Below are positions 37,156 to 46,209 of a stretch of DNA of 47,572 bases, in pieces (position 1 is the first letter of the stretch; every line of letters starts with the position of its first letter). The notes under the pieces were generated by a model. That model was not told the DNA's origin and did not search any database. It saw nothing but the letters and a program-made list of their open reading frames with translations. Source of the stretch: Gammaproteobacteria bacterium (GTDB lineage: Bacteria > Pseudomonadota > Gammaproteobacteria > SZUA-140); contig WGNS01000059.1 in NCBI GenBank assembly GCA_016124415.1, positions 1-47,572 of the forward strand, written 5' to 3'. The translations under genes and the position numbers were made by a program.

Positions 37156-37275
37156 AAGTGCGCCTAAGGGCGTATCGCGGCGTTGGAAATAAGCTCAAAA
37201 TGCTCACGTACTTTAAATGTACGCTCCGCTTTTTCGCTGATTTCCGCCTTGCGCCACACCCTTAGGCGCACTTTT
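37154..37275 (+). repeat. 3'-end palindromic repeat, copy A (after mutL)
   Basis: A 122-bp imperfect palindrome with 17-bp perfect termini (AAAAGTGCGCCTAAGGG and its complement) overlaps the TAA of mutL. In the sense of the gene it reads GTATCGCGGCGTTGGAAA, CTCAAAATGCTCACGTAC, a TTTAAAT loop, GTACGCTCCGCTTTTTCG, TTTCCGCCTTGCGCCACA. It would fold into a hairpin with arms of about 57 bp. Copies B and C share the core. It fills almost the whole mutL-coaE gap between convergent genes. Confidence 0.88.
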
Positions 37276-37306
37276 CCGTAATAGAGACGGGTAGGGGCAT
37301 TCAGCG

Positions 37307-37903
37307 TCAGGTGCGGGCGAGTTCCAGGTAGCGTCGGTGTAGCGCTGCGACCTCGGTTTGCAGTTGTTCGAGGTCATCGTCGTTTCGGATGATGTCGTCG
37401 GCGCGGGCGCGCCGGGTCGCGTCGTCGATTTGGGCGGACATGATGCGGCGAATGGTGGTTTCGTCGAGACCGCTCCGGCCTTTGATCCGCTGTATCCGGG
37501 CCGAGACATCGGCGTCGACGACGAGGATCCGGTCCACCAGATCAGTCATGTTGGATTCGATCAACAAGGGTACGGCCAATATGCAATAAGCCCCTTTGGT
37601 CGCGGATACCTTGCGGAGCATTTCCCTGCGCACGAGGGGATGCAGGATGCCTTCGAGCTTGCGTCTGAGTTCGGGACGCTCAAAGACGCGTTCGCGGACG
37701 ACGGCGCGATTCAGCGCGCCTTCGTCCGTGATGACTTCGTCTCCGAAGATCGCGCGGATCCGGTCGAGCGCCGCCCCGCCGGGACCAGTAAGGTTATGGC
37801 TGATGACATCGGCATCGATTACGGGAATCCCGTGCGCCACAAACATCCGGGATACGGTCGACTTCCCGCTGCCGATACCCCCGGTCAAACCCACGATGAG
37901 CAT
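37307..37903 (-). CDS. coaE: Dephospho-CoA kinase
   Basis: The 198-residue enzyme phosphorylates dephospho-CoA in the last step of coenzyme A synthesis. The P-loop is GLTGGIGSGKST (about 5-16), followed by GIPVIDADVISHNL and HPLVRREM; the lid region is RIQRIKGRSGLDETTIRRIMSAQ. It is the last gene of the pilus block, as in many gammaproteobacteria (pilD-coaE), here separated from pilD by repeat copy B. Confidence 0.95.
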   Translation of the reverse strand: MLIVGLTGGIGSGKSTVSRMFVAHGIPVIDADVISHNLTGPGGAALDRIRAIFGDEVITDEGALNRAVVRERVFERPELRRKLEGILHPLVRREMLRKVSATKGAYCILAVPLLIESNMTDLVDRILVVDADVSARIQRIKGRSGLDETTIRRIMSAQIDDATRRARADDIIRNDDDLEQLQTEVAALHRRYLELART

Positions 37904-37989
37904 GACGTGATCCTGCGTATGGTCATGCGCGCATAGTCGGATTTTTCTCGGCAGCGGTCAACCGCCCCCAGGGTTTATAAAAACTCAGC

Positions 37990-38110
37990 GGAAGTGTGCC
38001 CGAGGGATGTAGCGCAAGGCGGAAAGGTCCGAAAAAGCGGAGCGTACTTTCTGTACGTGAGCATTTTGAGGGCGTTTCCAACGCCGCGATACGCCCTCCG
38101 GCACGCTTCT
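37990..38110 (-). repeat. 3'-end palindromic repeat, copy B (after pilD)
   Basis: A 121-bp palindrome related to copy A. Read in the sense of pilD it starts AGAAGCGTGCCGGAGGG, then has the same core segments (GCGTATCGCGGCGTTGG, CTCAAAATGCTCACGTAC, GTACGCTCCGCTTTTTCG, CCGCCTTGCGCTACA). It overlaps the TAG of pilD. The terminal arms differ from copy A yet still pair, with about two mismatches and one wobble. Confidence 0.88.
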
Positions 38111-38990
38111 AATTTCCAAGCCCGGCCCAGTGGAGGTAGGCGTCTCTGATCTGCTGCCCCCATAGCAACGTTATCCAGCCCGCCATGGCCAGGTAGGGTC
38201 CGAAGGGGATTGGAATCTGGCGGTCGCGCCCCAGGATTGCGACCATGCTTACGCCGACCAGCGCGCCAAGTAGCGAAGAAGTCAGCACGATCGGGAACAA
38301 TCCTTGCCAGCCGGTCCAGGCGCCCAACAGGGCAAGCAGTTTGAAGTCGCCGTAGCCCATGCCTTCCTTGCCGGTCAGCAACCGGAAGCTATGGAATACC
38401 AGCCAAAGGCTCATATAGCCCGCGACTGCACCGACGATGGCGTCGTGCGAGTTGGTGAAAACGCCGAACAGACTGAGCGCGAGTCCCAGCCAAAGCAGAG
38501 GTAGAGTGATATTGTCGGGCAGGAGTTGGTGATCTGCGTCGATCACGGAAAGTGCAACGAGCGCCCAGGTCAGTATTGCCGCCGCTAGGGCTTGAGTGCC
38601 CGGGCCGTAGTGCCAGGCTACGGCTACGGTCAGTACGGCCGTCAGGGCTTCAACCGCCGGATAGCGCAAGGGGATGCGCATCTTGCACTCGGAGCAACGG
38701 CCGCGGAGCAACAGATAGGACAAGACTGGGATGTTTTCCCAGAAACGGATCTTGTGTCCGCAACCGGGGCAATGCGAAGCAGGGCGGCTGAGATCGAAAC
38801 GTTCTTCCTCTTCGGCTTCAGCCGGCTCGCGGCCTTCGAATTCCGCGCACTGTTTGCGCCACTGCCGTTCCATCATGACCGGAAGGCGCAGGATCACGAC
38901 GTTCAAAAAGCTGCCTACGATCAAACCGAGGACCGCGGCCAGACTAAGATAGACTTGGGGCTGTTCCTGGAGCAGCTCGATCGTTGTCAT
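38109..38990 (-). CDS. pilD: Prepilin peptidase / N-methyltransferase PilD
   Basis: The 293-residue integral membrane aspartic protease cleaves the leader of type IV prepilins and methylates the new N terminus. The cytoplasmic loop has two CxxC pairs (CPGCGHKIRF... and CSECKMRI) for zinc. The catalytic aspartates are in SVIDADHQLLPD and GMGYGDFKLLAL. Eight or so membrane segments follow. It lies downstream of pilC in the usual pilBCD order. The stop codon overlaps repeat copy B. Confidence 0.95.
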   Translation of the reverse strand: MTTIELLQEQPQVYLSLAAVLGLIVGSFLNVVILRLPVMMERQWRKQCAEFEGREPAEAEEEERFDLSRPASHCPGCGHKIRFWENIPVLSYLLLRGRCSECKMRIPLRYPAVEALTAVLTVAVAWHYGPGTQALAAAILTWALVALSVIDADHQLLPDNITLPLLWLGLALSLFGVFTNSHDAIVGAVAGYMSLWLVFHSFRLLTGKEGMGYGDFKLLALLGAWTGWQGLFPIVLTSSLLGALVGVSMVAILGRDRQIPIPFGPYLAMAGWITLLWGQQIRDAYLHWAGLGN

Positions 38991-39149
38991 GAAGGTGTTT
39001 CCAATTTCTCCGGGGCGTCGGCGATTACCGGCATTCGTAACTGAGGATGTGGTGCCTGATGGTACAGCCTACATCCGAAACGTGCATGACGAAACACGTA
39101 TGATTCCGGGCCGTTTCCCGTCCGAGGTAGGTGGCGACGGCAAGTCCCC

Positions 39150-40379
39150 TTAGACGACTTCGCCCATTTTAAAGATGGGCAAATACATGGCAATCACCAG
39201 ACCGCCGATAACGACGCCCAGGAACGCCATAATCAAGGGCTCGAGCAGGCTGCTGAGTCCGTCGACGGCGTCATCGACCTCCTGTTCGTAGAAATCGGCA
39301 ACCTTGGCGAGCATGCTGTCGATCGAGCCGGCTTCCTCGCCGATCGCCACCATCTGTACCACCATATTGGGGAACAGATTGGAGTTTCTCATCGAGAGGT
39401 TAAGTTGTGAACCCGTCGATATCTCATCGCGCATTTGCAGGATGGCGGACGCGTAGACATGGTTGCCCGCGGCGCCGGCAACGGTGCCCATGGCCTCGAC
39501 GAGCGGCACGCCCGCCGCGAACATGGTCGACAGCGTTCTCGCGAAGCGCGCGATCGTGGCCTTCGTTATCAGAGAGCCGAAAATCGGTAGCTTCAAGGTC
39601 AGCGCATCGAGCTTGTTTCGGAACGACTCGGAACGATGCTTGGCCTCGAAAAATGCGTAGATGCCGATACCGATGCCGCCGAATATTGCCCACCAGTAGG
39701 CCTGAAATATCTTGGAAAGGCCGATGACCATCAGTGTCATGGCCGGCAGATTGGCGCCGAAGCTGCTGAACATCTCCTGGAACTGCGGGATCACGAAGAT
39801 CAGCAGGATCGCGGTTACGATAAACGCGACCACGATGACGGCAACCGGGTAAAACAGGGCCTTTTTGATCTTACTCTTGATGGCCTCGGTCTTTTCCTTA
39901 TAGGTCGCGATCTTGTCGAGTAGCGAATCGAGAATACCGGCCTGTTCGCCGGCATTGACCAAGCTGCAGTAGAGGTCGTCGAACTGGCGGGGATACTTCG
40001 CCAGCGCCTCGGCCAAAGGATTTCCGGACTCGACCTCGGCCTTAATACCCATGATCATGTCCTGCATGGACGCGTTTTCGTGGCCCTTGCCGATGATGTC
40101 GAAGGATTGGACCAGCGGCACGCCCGATTGCATCATGGTTGCCATCTGACGGCTGAATACCGCAACGTCGTTGGCCGTGATCTTCTTTTTCTTGGCGCGC
40201 CCACCGCCGAAAAGGCCTTGCGACTTTTTCCGGATCTTGGTGGGATTGATACCCTGTTTGCGCAGTTCGGCGCGCGCCAACGCGAGGCTGGCGCTACGGG
40301 TTTCGCCTTTGACTTTGGCGCCTCGTTTATCGAGGGCCTCCCATGCAAAGATATGCAGTTTTTTCGCGGTTTCGGCCAT
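39150..40379 (-). CDS. pilC: Type IV pilus inner-membrane platform protein PilC
   Basis: The 409-residue protein belongs to the GspF/PilC family. Two T2SF domains (about 70-195 and 275-400) each contain the pattern FSRQMATMMQSGVPLVQSFD / FARTLSTMFAAGVPLVEAM. Three hydrophobic segments, including AVIVVAFIVTAILLIFVIPQF, anchor it. It works with PilB to add pilin subunits. The gap to pilB is 109 bp; to pilD 159 bp. Confidence 0.95.
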   Translation of the reverse strand: MAETAKKLHIFAWEALDKRGAKVKGETRSASLALARAELRKQGINPTKIRKKSQGLFGGGRAKKKKITANDVAVFSRQMATMMQSGVPLVQSFDIIGKGHENASMQDMIMGIKAEVESGNPLAEALAKYPRQFDDLYCSLVNAGEQAGILDSLLDKIATYKEKTEAIKSKIKKALFYPVAVIVVAFIVTAILLIFVIPQFQEMFSSFGANLPAMTLMVIGLSKIFQAYWWAIFGGIGIGIYAFFEAKHRSESFRNKLDALTLKLPIFGSLITKATIARFARTLSTMFAAGVPLVEAMGTVAGAAGNHVYASAILQMRDEISTGSQLNLSMRNSNLFPNMVVQMVAIGEEAGSIDSMLAKVADFYEQEVDDAVDGLSSLLEPLIMAFLGVVIGGLVIAMYLPIFKMGEVV

Positions 40380-40488
40380 GGTTCAAATACTCTTCGCCAA
40401 TGGATGTAGTCAATTCATTAGGCCGGGAAGGAGCACTGCACAGCGCGCATCGATCAGGCATTGCCGGTTCCCGTCCCTGGGATGACGG

Positions 40489-42216
40489 CTAGTCTACGAT
40501 AACCCTGTGCAATTCCTCCAGGCTTAGGATGCCCTGCCGGACCTTTTCGAGCCCCGATTGATAAAGGTCGGGGATTCCTTCTTTCTTAGCCTGTTCTGCG
40601 AGCTGTATGGAGTTGCCGTTTTCCATGATGATCTTGCTCATGGCTTCTGAGATCGGCATGACTTGGTAGATACCCACGCGCCCCTTGTAGCCGCCCGTGC
40701 ATTTGTCGCAACCGACGGCCTTATAGATCACGAGCTTATCGACTTCGTCGGGACGGAACCCTTCTTCGATCAACGCTTGGTGGGGGATGTCCGCGGGTTC
40801 CTTGCAGTGACTGCAAAGCCTTCGGCCCAGACGCTGGGCGATGATGAGATTGACGGCCGAGGCGATATTGAACGGGGCGACGCCCATGTTGACCAGTCGA
40901 GTCAGCGTTTTCGGGGCGTCGTTGGTATGCAGTGTCGAAAGCACCAAGTGGCCCGTCTGGGCGGCTTTGACCGCGATCTCGCCCGTTTCCAAGTCACGAA
41001 TCTCACCGATCATGATGATATCGGGATCCTGACGCAAAAATGACTTCAGGGCGCCCGCGAAGGTCAGGCCGGCCTTGGGGTTGACGTTGACCTGATTGAT
41101 GCCCGGTAGATTGATTTCCGCCGGATCTTCCGCGGTCGAGATATTGCGATCCTGGGTATTCAGGATATTCAGCGCCGTATACAGGGAAACCGTTTTACCG
41201 CTGCCGGTCGGCCCGGTCACGAGCACCATGCCGTAGGGACGGTGTATGGCCTCGAGGAACAGACGCTTCTGTTCTTCATCGTAGCCGAGGGCGTCGATGC
41301 CGAGCTGGGCGCTGGTCGGGTCAAGGATACGCATGACGACCTTTTCGCCGAACAAGGTCGGGCAGGTGCTGACACGAAAGTCGATGACCCGGTTGCGGGA
41401 CAGTTTCATCTTCATGCGTCCGTCCTGAGGGACGCGTCGTTCGGAGATGTCCAGACGGGACATGACCTTGATGCGGGCGGCGATCTTCTTGGCCAGCGTG
41501 CTCGGCGGAGAAGTAATCTCCTGAAGGATGCCGTCGATGCGGAAACGTACCCGATAGGTGTGTTCATACGGCTCGAAGTGCAAGTCGGACGCGCCTTTGT
41601 TCACGGCGTCCAAAATGACTTTGTTGACGAAGCGCACGATCGGGGTATCGTCGACATCCGGACCGTCCTCGTCGCTTGCTGACTGGAGGTCGTCGTCCTG
41701 CTCGGAGAAATCGATATCGTCGAGGTCGGTGTCGTCGAGCCCCTCGTGTCGCGTGGTCTCGGCCTCGATGAGGTCGGTAATGGCCTTGGTCAGCTTGTCA
41801 TGTTCGACGAGGACGGGTTCCACGTTCATGCCGACGTGGAACTTGATCTCGTCCAGCCCTTGCAGATGGGCGGGATCCGAGATGGCGACATATAGGATGC
41901 TGCCGCGTTTATAGAGCGGGAGTGTCTTGTGGCGTCGGATCAGTTTCTCGTCAACCAGGGAGATCGGGCAAAGCTCGAAGTCCATGGCGCCTAGGTCGAA
42001 CAGAGGGATACCGAATTCCTGTGAGGAAATGGTCGCAATCGTCAGGCAATCGATCGTTTCGGCGGCGACGAGTTGCTCGACAAACGTGACTTCCTGTTCG
42101 CCGGCCGCTTGGCAGGTCTTGACGACGACTTGTTCATCCAGAACGCCGAGGTCGACGATCTTGCGCGCAAGCCCACTCAGGACGGTATTAGGCATTTGAC
42201 TAGCTGGTGTGCTCAT
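40489..42216 (-). CDS. pilB: Type IV pilus assembly ATPase PilB
   Basis: The 575-residue hexameric ATPase powers pilus extension. The N-terminal MshEN-type domain (about 20-150) leads to the ATPase core with Walker A GPTGSGKTVSLYTAL, the Asp box DPDIIMIGEIRDLETGEIA and the His box TGHLVLSTLHTNDA. The tetracysteine zinc site is CSHC...CDKC. An acidic insert (DDTDLDDIDFSEQDDD) lies at about 158-175. The start is 153 bp downstream of the pilA stop, across a terminator. Confidence 0.96.
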   Translation of the reverse strand: MSTPASQMPNTVLSGLARKIVDLGVLDEQVVVKTCQAAGEQEVTFVEQLVAAETIDCLTIATISSQEFGIPLFDLGAMDFELCPISLVDEKLIRRHKTLPLYKRGSILYVAISDPAHLQGLDEIKFHVGMNVEPVLVEHDKLTKAITDLIEAETTRHEGLDDTDLDDIDFSEQDDDLQSASDEDGPDVDDTPIVRFVNKVILDAVNKGASDLHFEPYEHTYRVRFRIDGILQEITSPPSTLAKKIAARIKVMSRLDISERRVPQDGRMKMKLSRNRVIDFRVSTCPTLFGEKVVMRILDPTSAQLGIDALGYDEEQKRLFLEAIHRPYGMVLVTGPTGSGKTVSLYTALNILNTQDRNISTAEDPAEINLPGINQVNVNPKAGLTFAGALKSFLRQDPDIIMIGEIRDLETGEIAVKAAQTGHLVLSTLHTNDAPKTLTRLVNMGVAPFNIASAVNLIIAQRLGRRLCSHCKEPADIPHQALIEEGFRPDEVDKLVIYKAVGCDKCTGGYKGRVGIYQVMPISEAMSKIIMENGNSIQLAEQAKKEGIPDLYQSGLEKVRQGILSLEELHRVIVD

Positions 42217-42282
42217 ATCGATCTTATCGGCCTAACAGGTTTCGACGTTAGACCCAGGGGCCATTCGCGAGTGATCCGTTCC

Positions 42283-42313
42283 AAAAAAAGAGCCCCTCTT
42301 TTAGGAGGGGCTC
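42283..42313 (-). terminator. Intrinsic terminator of pilA
   Basis: On the minus strand GAGCCCCTC/GAGGGGCTC forms a 9-bp stem followed by seven T. It lies about 55 bp after the pilA stop, before pilB, so pilA is mostly transcribed alone and read-through would supply the lower level of pilB-D. Confidence 0.9.
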
Positions 42314-42368
42314 CTTGCATCGGGTTCGGGGCCCGTCACACTAGGCCTTGCACCCGTAGAGCTTAGCC

Positions 42369-42791
42369 TTAGCGGCAGTTGGCCGGCAGGTATTTTTTGT
42401 CGACCGTGCTGCTGGTACAGCTCCACTGGACACCGGTGGTGCTGCCGGTGCCGGTAAAGATGACATCCTTCCCATCTGCGGCGGAGTTCGTACCAGTCAC
42501 GGTGTATGACAGTCCGCCGGCGCCGTCGTAAGCGATAGTGCTGATATAGATGCTTTGACCGGCATCGGTGCTGACACCGGCCGCAGTGGCGTCAGCCGGC
42601 ATGGAGCCCATGCTGATGTAATACTCGGAGACTGAGCTCTTGTCCTTTGCAGCGATACCGATGACCTCGGAGATCTTGGCGCGGGTCGTGTAGTCCTGAT
42701 AAGCCGGGATGGCGACCGCGGCAAGAATACCAATGATGGCCACGACGATCATCAGTTCGATAAGCGTAAAACCTTGCTGTGTCTTCTTCAT
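42369..42791 (-). CDS. pilA: Type IV major pilin PilA
   Basis: The 140-residue prepilin has a 7-residue leader MKKTQQG, then [20 protein letters not shown] with the conserved Glu at +5. This helix forms the pilus core. The C-terminal disulfide loop spans Cys in QWSCTSS and the penultimate Cys in PANCR. The ATG at 42791 follows GGAG at good distance; longer in-frame readings would remove the prepilin N terminus. A sigma-54 promoter lies about 92 bp upstream, and the PilS-PilR pair is adjacent. Confidence 0.95.
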   Translation of the reverse strand: MKKTQQGFTLIELMIVVAIIGILAAVAIPAYQDYTTRAKISEVIGIAAKDKSSVSEYYISMGSMPADATAAGVSTDAGQSIYISTIAYDGAGGLSYTVTGTNSAADGKDVIFTGTGSTTGVQWSCTSSTVDKKYLPANCR

Positions 42792-42882
42792 GGGGGTAAC
42801 TCCTATGGGTTGTTCAATTCTGTGTAAACCGGCACTGCCGTTCTCCTCTCCGGATGCACCGCCTTGCCTTACACAGGTTATC

Positions 42883-42898
42883 TGCACCAAGCGTGCCA
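42883..42898 (-). promoter_or_regulatory. Sigma-54 (-24/-12) promoter of pilA
   Basis: Read on the minus strand: TGGCAC-GCTTG-GTGCA, with GG and GC ten bases apart; only one base departs from the core consensus. The start point should fall near 42870, giving a leader of about 80 nt. PilR, encoded next door, is the expected activator. Confidence 0.85.
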
Positions 42899-43020
42899 GC
42901 TTTAGGAAAATTTTCGTGGAGCATCTCGGAGAAGCCCTTTTTTCCTTTAGATACAAAAGATTGCGTGTTGCGTGCATGGGTCGGCCGAAGGCGGTCGATT
43001 TCCTTATCTATCCGGTCCGG

Positions 43021-43063
43021 ACTGTTGATTATCAGCAGGACCTGCTGATTTTCAACAGTTTTT
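43021..43063 (+). terminator. Strong terminator-like hairpin on the plus strand, no gene upstream
   Basis: ACTGTTGA-TT-ATCAGCAG pairs perfectly with CTGCTGAT-TT-TCAACAGT (the central TT-TT is unpaired) and is followed by four further T on the plus strand. The genes around are all on the minus strand; the T tract faces the wrong way for pilR. It could end an unannotated plus-strand RNA starting in the pilA upstream region, or serve as a bidirectional barrier after pilR (stop at 43086). Confidence 0.6.
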
Positions 43064-43085
43064 GACACGGTTTCAATCCGTGACT

Positions 43086-44411
43086 TTATTCGAGTCCGAG
43101 CTTCTTGAGCCGGTAACGCAGGGCGCTGAACGAAATGCCAAGCAATTTGGCGGCGGCGGTTTTATTGTATCGCGTCTGCTCGAGGGCTTTTTCGATCGTG
43201 TCGCGTTCCATGTGCCCCAGCATCGGATCCAACGGCATGCCGAGGTCGGGTGCGTTGAGCGCCGTGGGTTCGGGTGAGCTCCGGAGCTGAAGGTCCTCGG
43301 GACCGATCCGGTCGTTTTCACAGAATGCGGTCGCCCGTTCCAGAATATTCTCGAGTTCCCGGACATTGCCGGGAAAGGCGTAGTTGCGTAAACGAGCGAT
43401 CGCGGCATCGGTCAGAAAGGCGGCACGGTTCCCGATCGTTTCCGCAAGCCGCCGTAATATGTGGTCGGCGAGCAGCGGGATGTCGTCCGCGCGATCGCGA
43501 AGCGGCGGCAGGTCGAGCGTGATGACGTTGATCCGGTAAAACAGGTCCTGGCGGAAATGGCCGGCTAAGACCATCGCCTCGAGATCCTTATGTGTCGCGC
43601 TCAGGATCCGGACGTCGATCGGACGCTCGCGGTGTTCGCCGACCGGACGGATCGCTTTTTCCTGGATGGCTCTGAGCAGCTTGACCTGCATGTGTTGTGG
43701 CAGATCGGCCACTTCGTCAAGGAAGAGTGTGCCGCCCCGGGCGGCCTCGAAAAGTCCGATTTTGTCCGAAGTGGCGCCTGTGAAGCTGCCTCGGCGGTGC
43801 CCGAAAAACTCGCTTTCCATGAGCGCCTCGGGAATCGCGCCGCAGTTCACGGGGATGAACGGGCCTTCGGCGCGCGGTCCCAGATGATGGATCATCGCGG
43901 CGGCAAGTTCCTTGCCCGTCCCGGATTCTCCGCTGATATAGACCGGGGCCTGGCTACGCGCGAGTTTCGCGATCGTAGCGCGAGTTTCCTGCATTGCGGC
44001 TGTGTTGCCCAGCAACATCGGCCCGGCATCCCGGGTCGATCCCGGACGCGATTTGATCGCCGCCGCGGCCAAGTCCCTTAGTATATGAAGATCTACGGGT
44101 TTCGAGACAAAATCGAAGGCGCCCGCCTTGAGGGCGCGGACCGCGGATTCCATGTTGCCGTGGGCCGTGATGACCGCTGTGGGCAGGTCGGGGAAGAATC
44201 GTTGGATATATTCGACCAGGTCTATACCGTTGCCGTCGGGTAGTCGCATATCGGTCAGGCAGAGGTCGAAATGGTCCTCGTTGAGCGCTTTGCGGGCCTC
44301 GTCGATGTTGGCGGTCGACCGACAGCTGATGTCCATGCGGGAAAGGGTCAGTTCCAGCAGTTCCCGGATATCCGGTTCGTCATCGACGACCAGAGCGCGT
44401 GGCAAACTCAT
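43086..44411 (-). CDS. pilR: Sigma-54 response regulator PilR (NtrC family)
   Basis: The 441-residue regulator has a receiver domain (phosphorylatable Asp in DLCLTDMRLPDG, about residue 53), an AAA+ domain with Walker A GESGTGKE, the loop GSFTGA and GGTLFLDEVADLP, and a Fis-type helix-turn-helix (NKTAAAKLLGISFSALRYRL). It should activate the pilA sigma-54 promoter. ATG 44411 gives the standard receiver start; it overlaps the pilS stop by 4 bp. Confidence 0.95.
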   Translation of the reverse strand: MSLPRALVVDDEPDIRELLELTLSRMDISCRSTANIDEARKALNEDHFDLCLTDMRLPDGNGIDLVEYIQRFFPDLPTAVITAHGNMESAVRALKAGAFDFVSKPVDLHILRDLAAAAIKSRPGSTRDAGPMLLGNTAAMQETRATIAKLARSQAPVYISGESGTGKELAAAMIHHLGPRAEGPFIPVNCGAIPEALMESEFFGHRRGSFTGATSDKIGLFEAARGGTLFLDEVADLPQHMQVKLLRAIQEKAIRPVGEHRERPIDVRILSATHKDLEAMVLAGHFRQDLFYRINVITLDLPPLRDRADDIPLLADHILRRLAETIGNRAAFLTDAAIARLRNYAFPGNVRELENILERATAFCENDRIGPEDLQLRSSPEPTALNAPDLGMPLDPMLGHMERDTIEKALEQTRYNKTAAAKLLGISFSALRYRLKKLGLE

Positions 44412-46087
44412 TGTAGTTGTTTCCTCCTCGGATCGGCGAAGGTAAGGCGGAAGCGGCCACCGCCCTCTCCGGGTAGGCAGGCGAGATGCGCTTGGTTGCA
44501 TTCCGCGAGCTCCTTGGACAAATAGAGTCCTAATCCCGTGCCGTTTGGGGCGGTCGTGTAAAACGGTTCGAAGAGATGTTGCGCGACCTCTTCGGGAACG
44601 CCGGCGCCGTTATCGATGACCTCGATGTAGGGGCGTTGCGTTTCCAGGCTGACGCCGGTGACCAGCGAAATGCGTGGTTCACCGTTGTTTCCGCCGTGGC
44701 GGAGCGCGTTCTGGCAGAGGTTGTCCAAAATCATGCGCAGTTGGTCCGGGTCGATTCGAATCACGAGTTCATTCATGAGGTTATCGATGGATATCTGGGA
44801 GTCCTTGAGCCCGTGGCCTTGTTTCAGTTCCTTCGCGTAGAGATCGAGCCATGACCTGAGATCGAAGTGTTGGGGATTGCTGGGGTCGCGGCGGCTCAAT
44901 TGCATGACGTTGCGGATGATGGTGTTGACTCTTTGCGCATGGTTTTGAACGATCTCGAGCAACCGTTTATCTCCGCCTGAAATGTCCTCCGATTCGTCCA
45001 GCAGCTGGGCGGCGTGACTGATCGCCGCGAGCGGATTGCGTATCTCGTGGGCGATACTCGCCGTTAAACGGCCCAATGAGGCGAGTTTGAGTTGTTGGGC
45101 CTGTTGTATGGTTGCGGCTGTGTCCTCGAGGAAGATCAACGCGCCGGAATTTGTCGACTGGCCAAGGCGCGCGAAGCGCGGCAAGACTTCGGTCGACATG
45201 GTCGAGCCGTGAAAAGGCTGGCTCTCGGCTGCGTTGAAACGCCAGTCCATCAATTGTCGGGTAAGCGGCTCCGGCAGCTGATTCAGGGAGCGGATCGGAC
45301 GCTCGGCCGGAACGCCCAGCAGGTGATGGGCGGATTCATTCATCAGGCGCACCGAAAAATCCTTGTCGACAACGATGATGCCGGTCTGCATACGCTGAAT
45401 AATGTACTCCGTGAGCTGGGCCATATCGGCCAGATCCACACCCCGTTGGGCCGCCAGCACTTCGCTTTCCCGTTGCCTTCTGGCGAGGTGATGAGTCAGG
45501 ATCGCCGTCGCGAAAAAGCTTGCGCCGAGCAGGCCTGCGTGAGCGAAGCTAGAAGGCGCAAGCGGTTCCTGAAGTCCTGCGAAAACCTGTTCCGCGAAGA
45601 TCGCCAGCGTTGCCATGGCGGCAAAAAAGCGGGCCATTTGGCCGCCGACCGCGGCGGAGCCGGTAGCGATCGAGATGATCAACAGCATGCCCAGGCCGCT
45701 ACGCACGCCGCCGCTGGCATGCATCAGCGTCGTGATCGCGATGATGTCGATGAATACGGACAAAAGCGTCAGTTTGATCGGATCGAATACCCGCAGATAG
45801 GTGATCGGGATATTTGCAAGCCCGAACAGCAGGTAGACGACGCTGACGCTCAGAAAGAACGATTTGCCGTCTTCGACCTGATGGAGAAACGCGACATGGT
45901 TGTAGGCGAGGATGATGAAGATCGTCGCCAGCACGAGTCGGTAGAGATTCAGGTAGGCGTATTGCCGCCAGCCGATCGGCCGCAGGGAACCTTCGTCCGC
46001 CGCGTGGTGGCTCGTGGCGAACAGGCCCGAATCGTGGCTGGAGGTGACAGGAAGCGCAGGCAAAGTAAACCCCTTGATGGGTGACAC
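44408..46087 (-). CDS. pilS: Sensor histidine kinase PilS
   Basis: The 559-residue membrane kinase has about six N-terminal membrane segments (about 48-195), a PAS domain (about 230-320), the H box ASIAHEIRNPLAAISHAAQLL with the phosphorylated His, and a GHKL ATPase domain (N box DNLCQNALRHGG, G boxes DNGAGVP and GTGLGLYLSKEL). In Pseudomonas the PilS membrane domain senses the pilin pool. The reading starts at GTG 46087; an internal start cannot be excluded. It is translationally coupled to pilR. Confidence 0.93.
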   Translation of the reverse strand: MSPIKGFTLPALPVTSSHDSGLFATSHHAADEGSLRPIGWRQYAYLNLYRLVLATIFIILAYNHVAFLHQVEDGKSFFLSVSVVYLLFGLANIPITYLRVFDPIKLTLLSVFIDIIAITTLMHASGGVRSGLGMLLIISIATGSAAVGGQMARFFAAMATLAIFAEQVFAGLQEPLAPSSFAHAGLLGASFFATAILTHHLARRQRESEVLAAQRGVDLADMAQLTEYIIQRMQTGIIVVDKDFSVRLMNESAHHLLGVPAERPIRSLNQLPEPLTRQLMDWRFNAAESQPFHGSTMSTEVLPRFARLGQSTNSGALIFLEDTAATIQQAQQLKLASLGRLTASIAHEIRNPLAAISHAAQLLDESEDISGGDKRLLEIVQNHAQRVNTIIRNVMQLSRRDPSNPQHFDLRSWLDLYAKELKQGHGLKDSQISIDNLMNELVIRIDPDQLRMILDNLCQNALRHGGNNGEPRISLVTGVSLETQRPYIEVIDNGAGVPEEVAQHLFEPFYTTAPNGTGLGLYLSKELAECNQAHLACLPGEGGGRFRLTFADPRRKQLQ

Positions 46088-46157
46088 TGCCTACTTATCG
46101 GAACAATCGCCCTTGCTTATTAGAGTTGAAACCTGCCTGCTTGCCTCACAACGCGTT

Positions 46158-46209
46158 TTTCTCAAGGCATGCGTGAATTCGGAGCGGAGCACCAACATGC
46201 CTTGAGAAA
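46158..46209. repeat. 14-bp inverted repeat upstream of pilS
   Basis: TTTCTCAAGGCATG (46158-46171) and CATGCCTTGAGAAA (46196-46209) pair perfectly around a 24-base loop. The right arm overlaps the distal end of repeat copy C, so these bases can pair either leftward here or rightward in the repeat. It lies 70 bp before the pilS start. Confidence 0.7.

Noticed and set aside
42792..42977. Longer pilin precursor
   Set aside because: Prepilin leaders are short; the ATG at 42791 gives a standard 7-residue leader and has a ribosome site. The extension would also include the sigma-54 promoter.
43021..43063. Ordinary terminator of pilR
   Set aside because: The T run is on the plus strand; in the pilR direction the hairpin is followed by CCGGACC.
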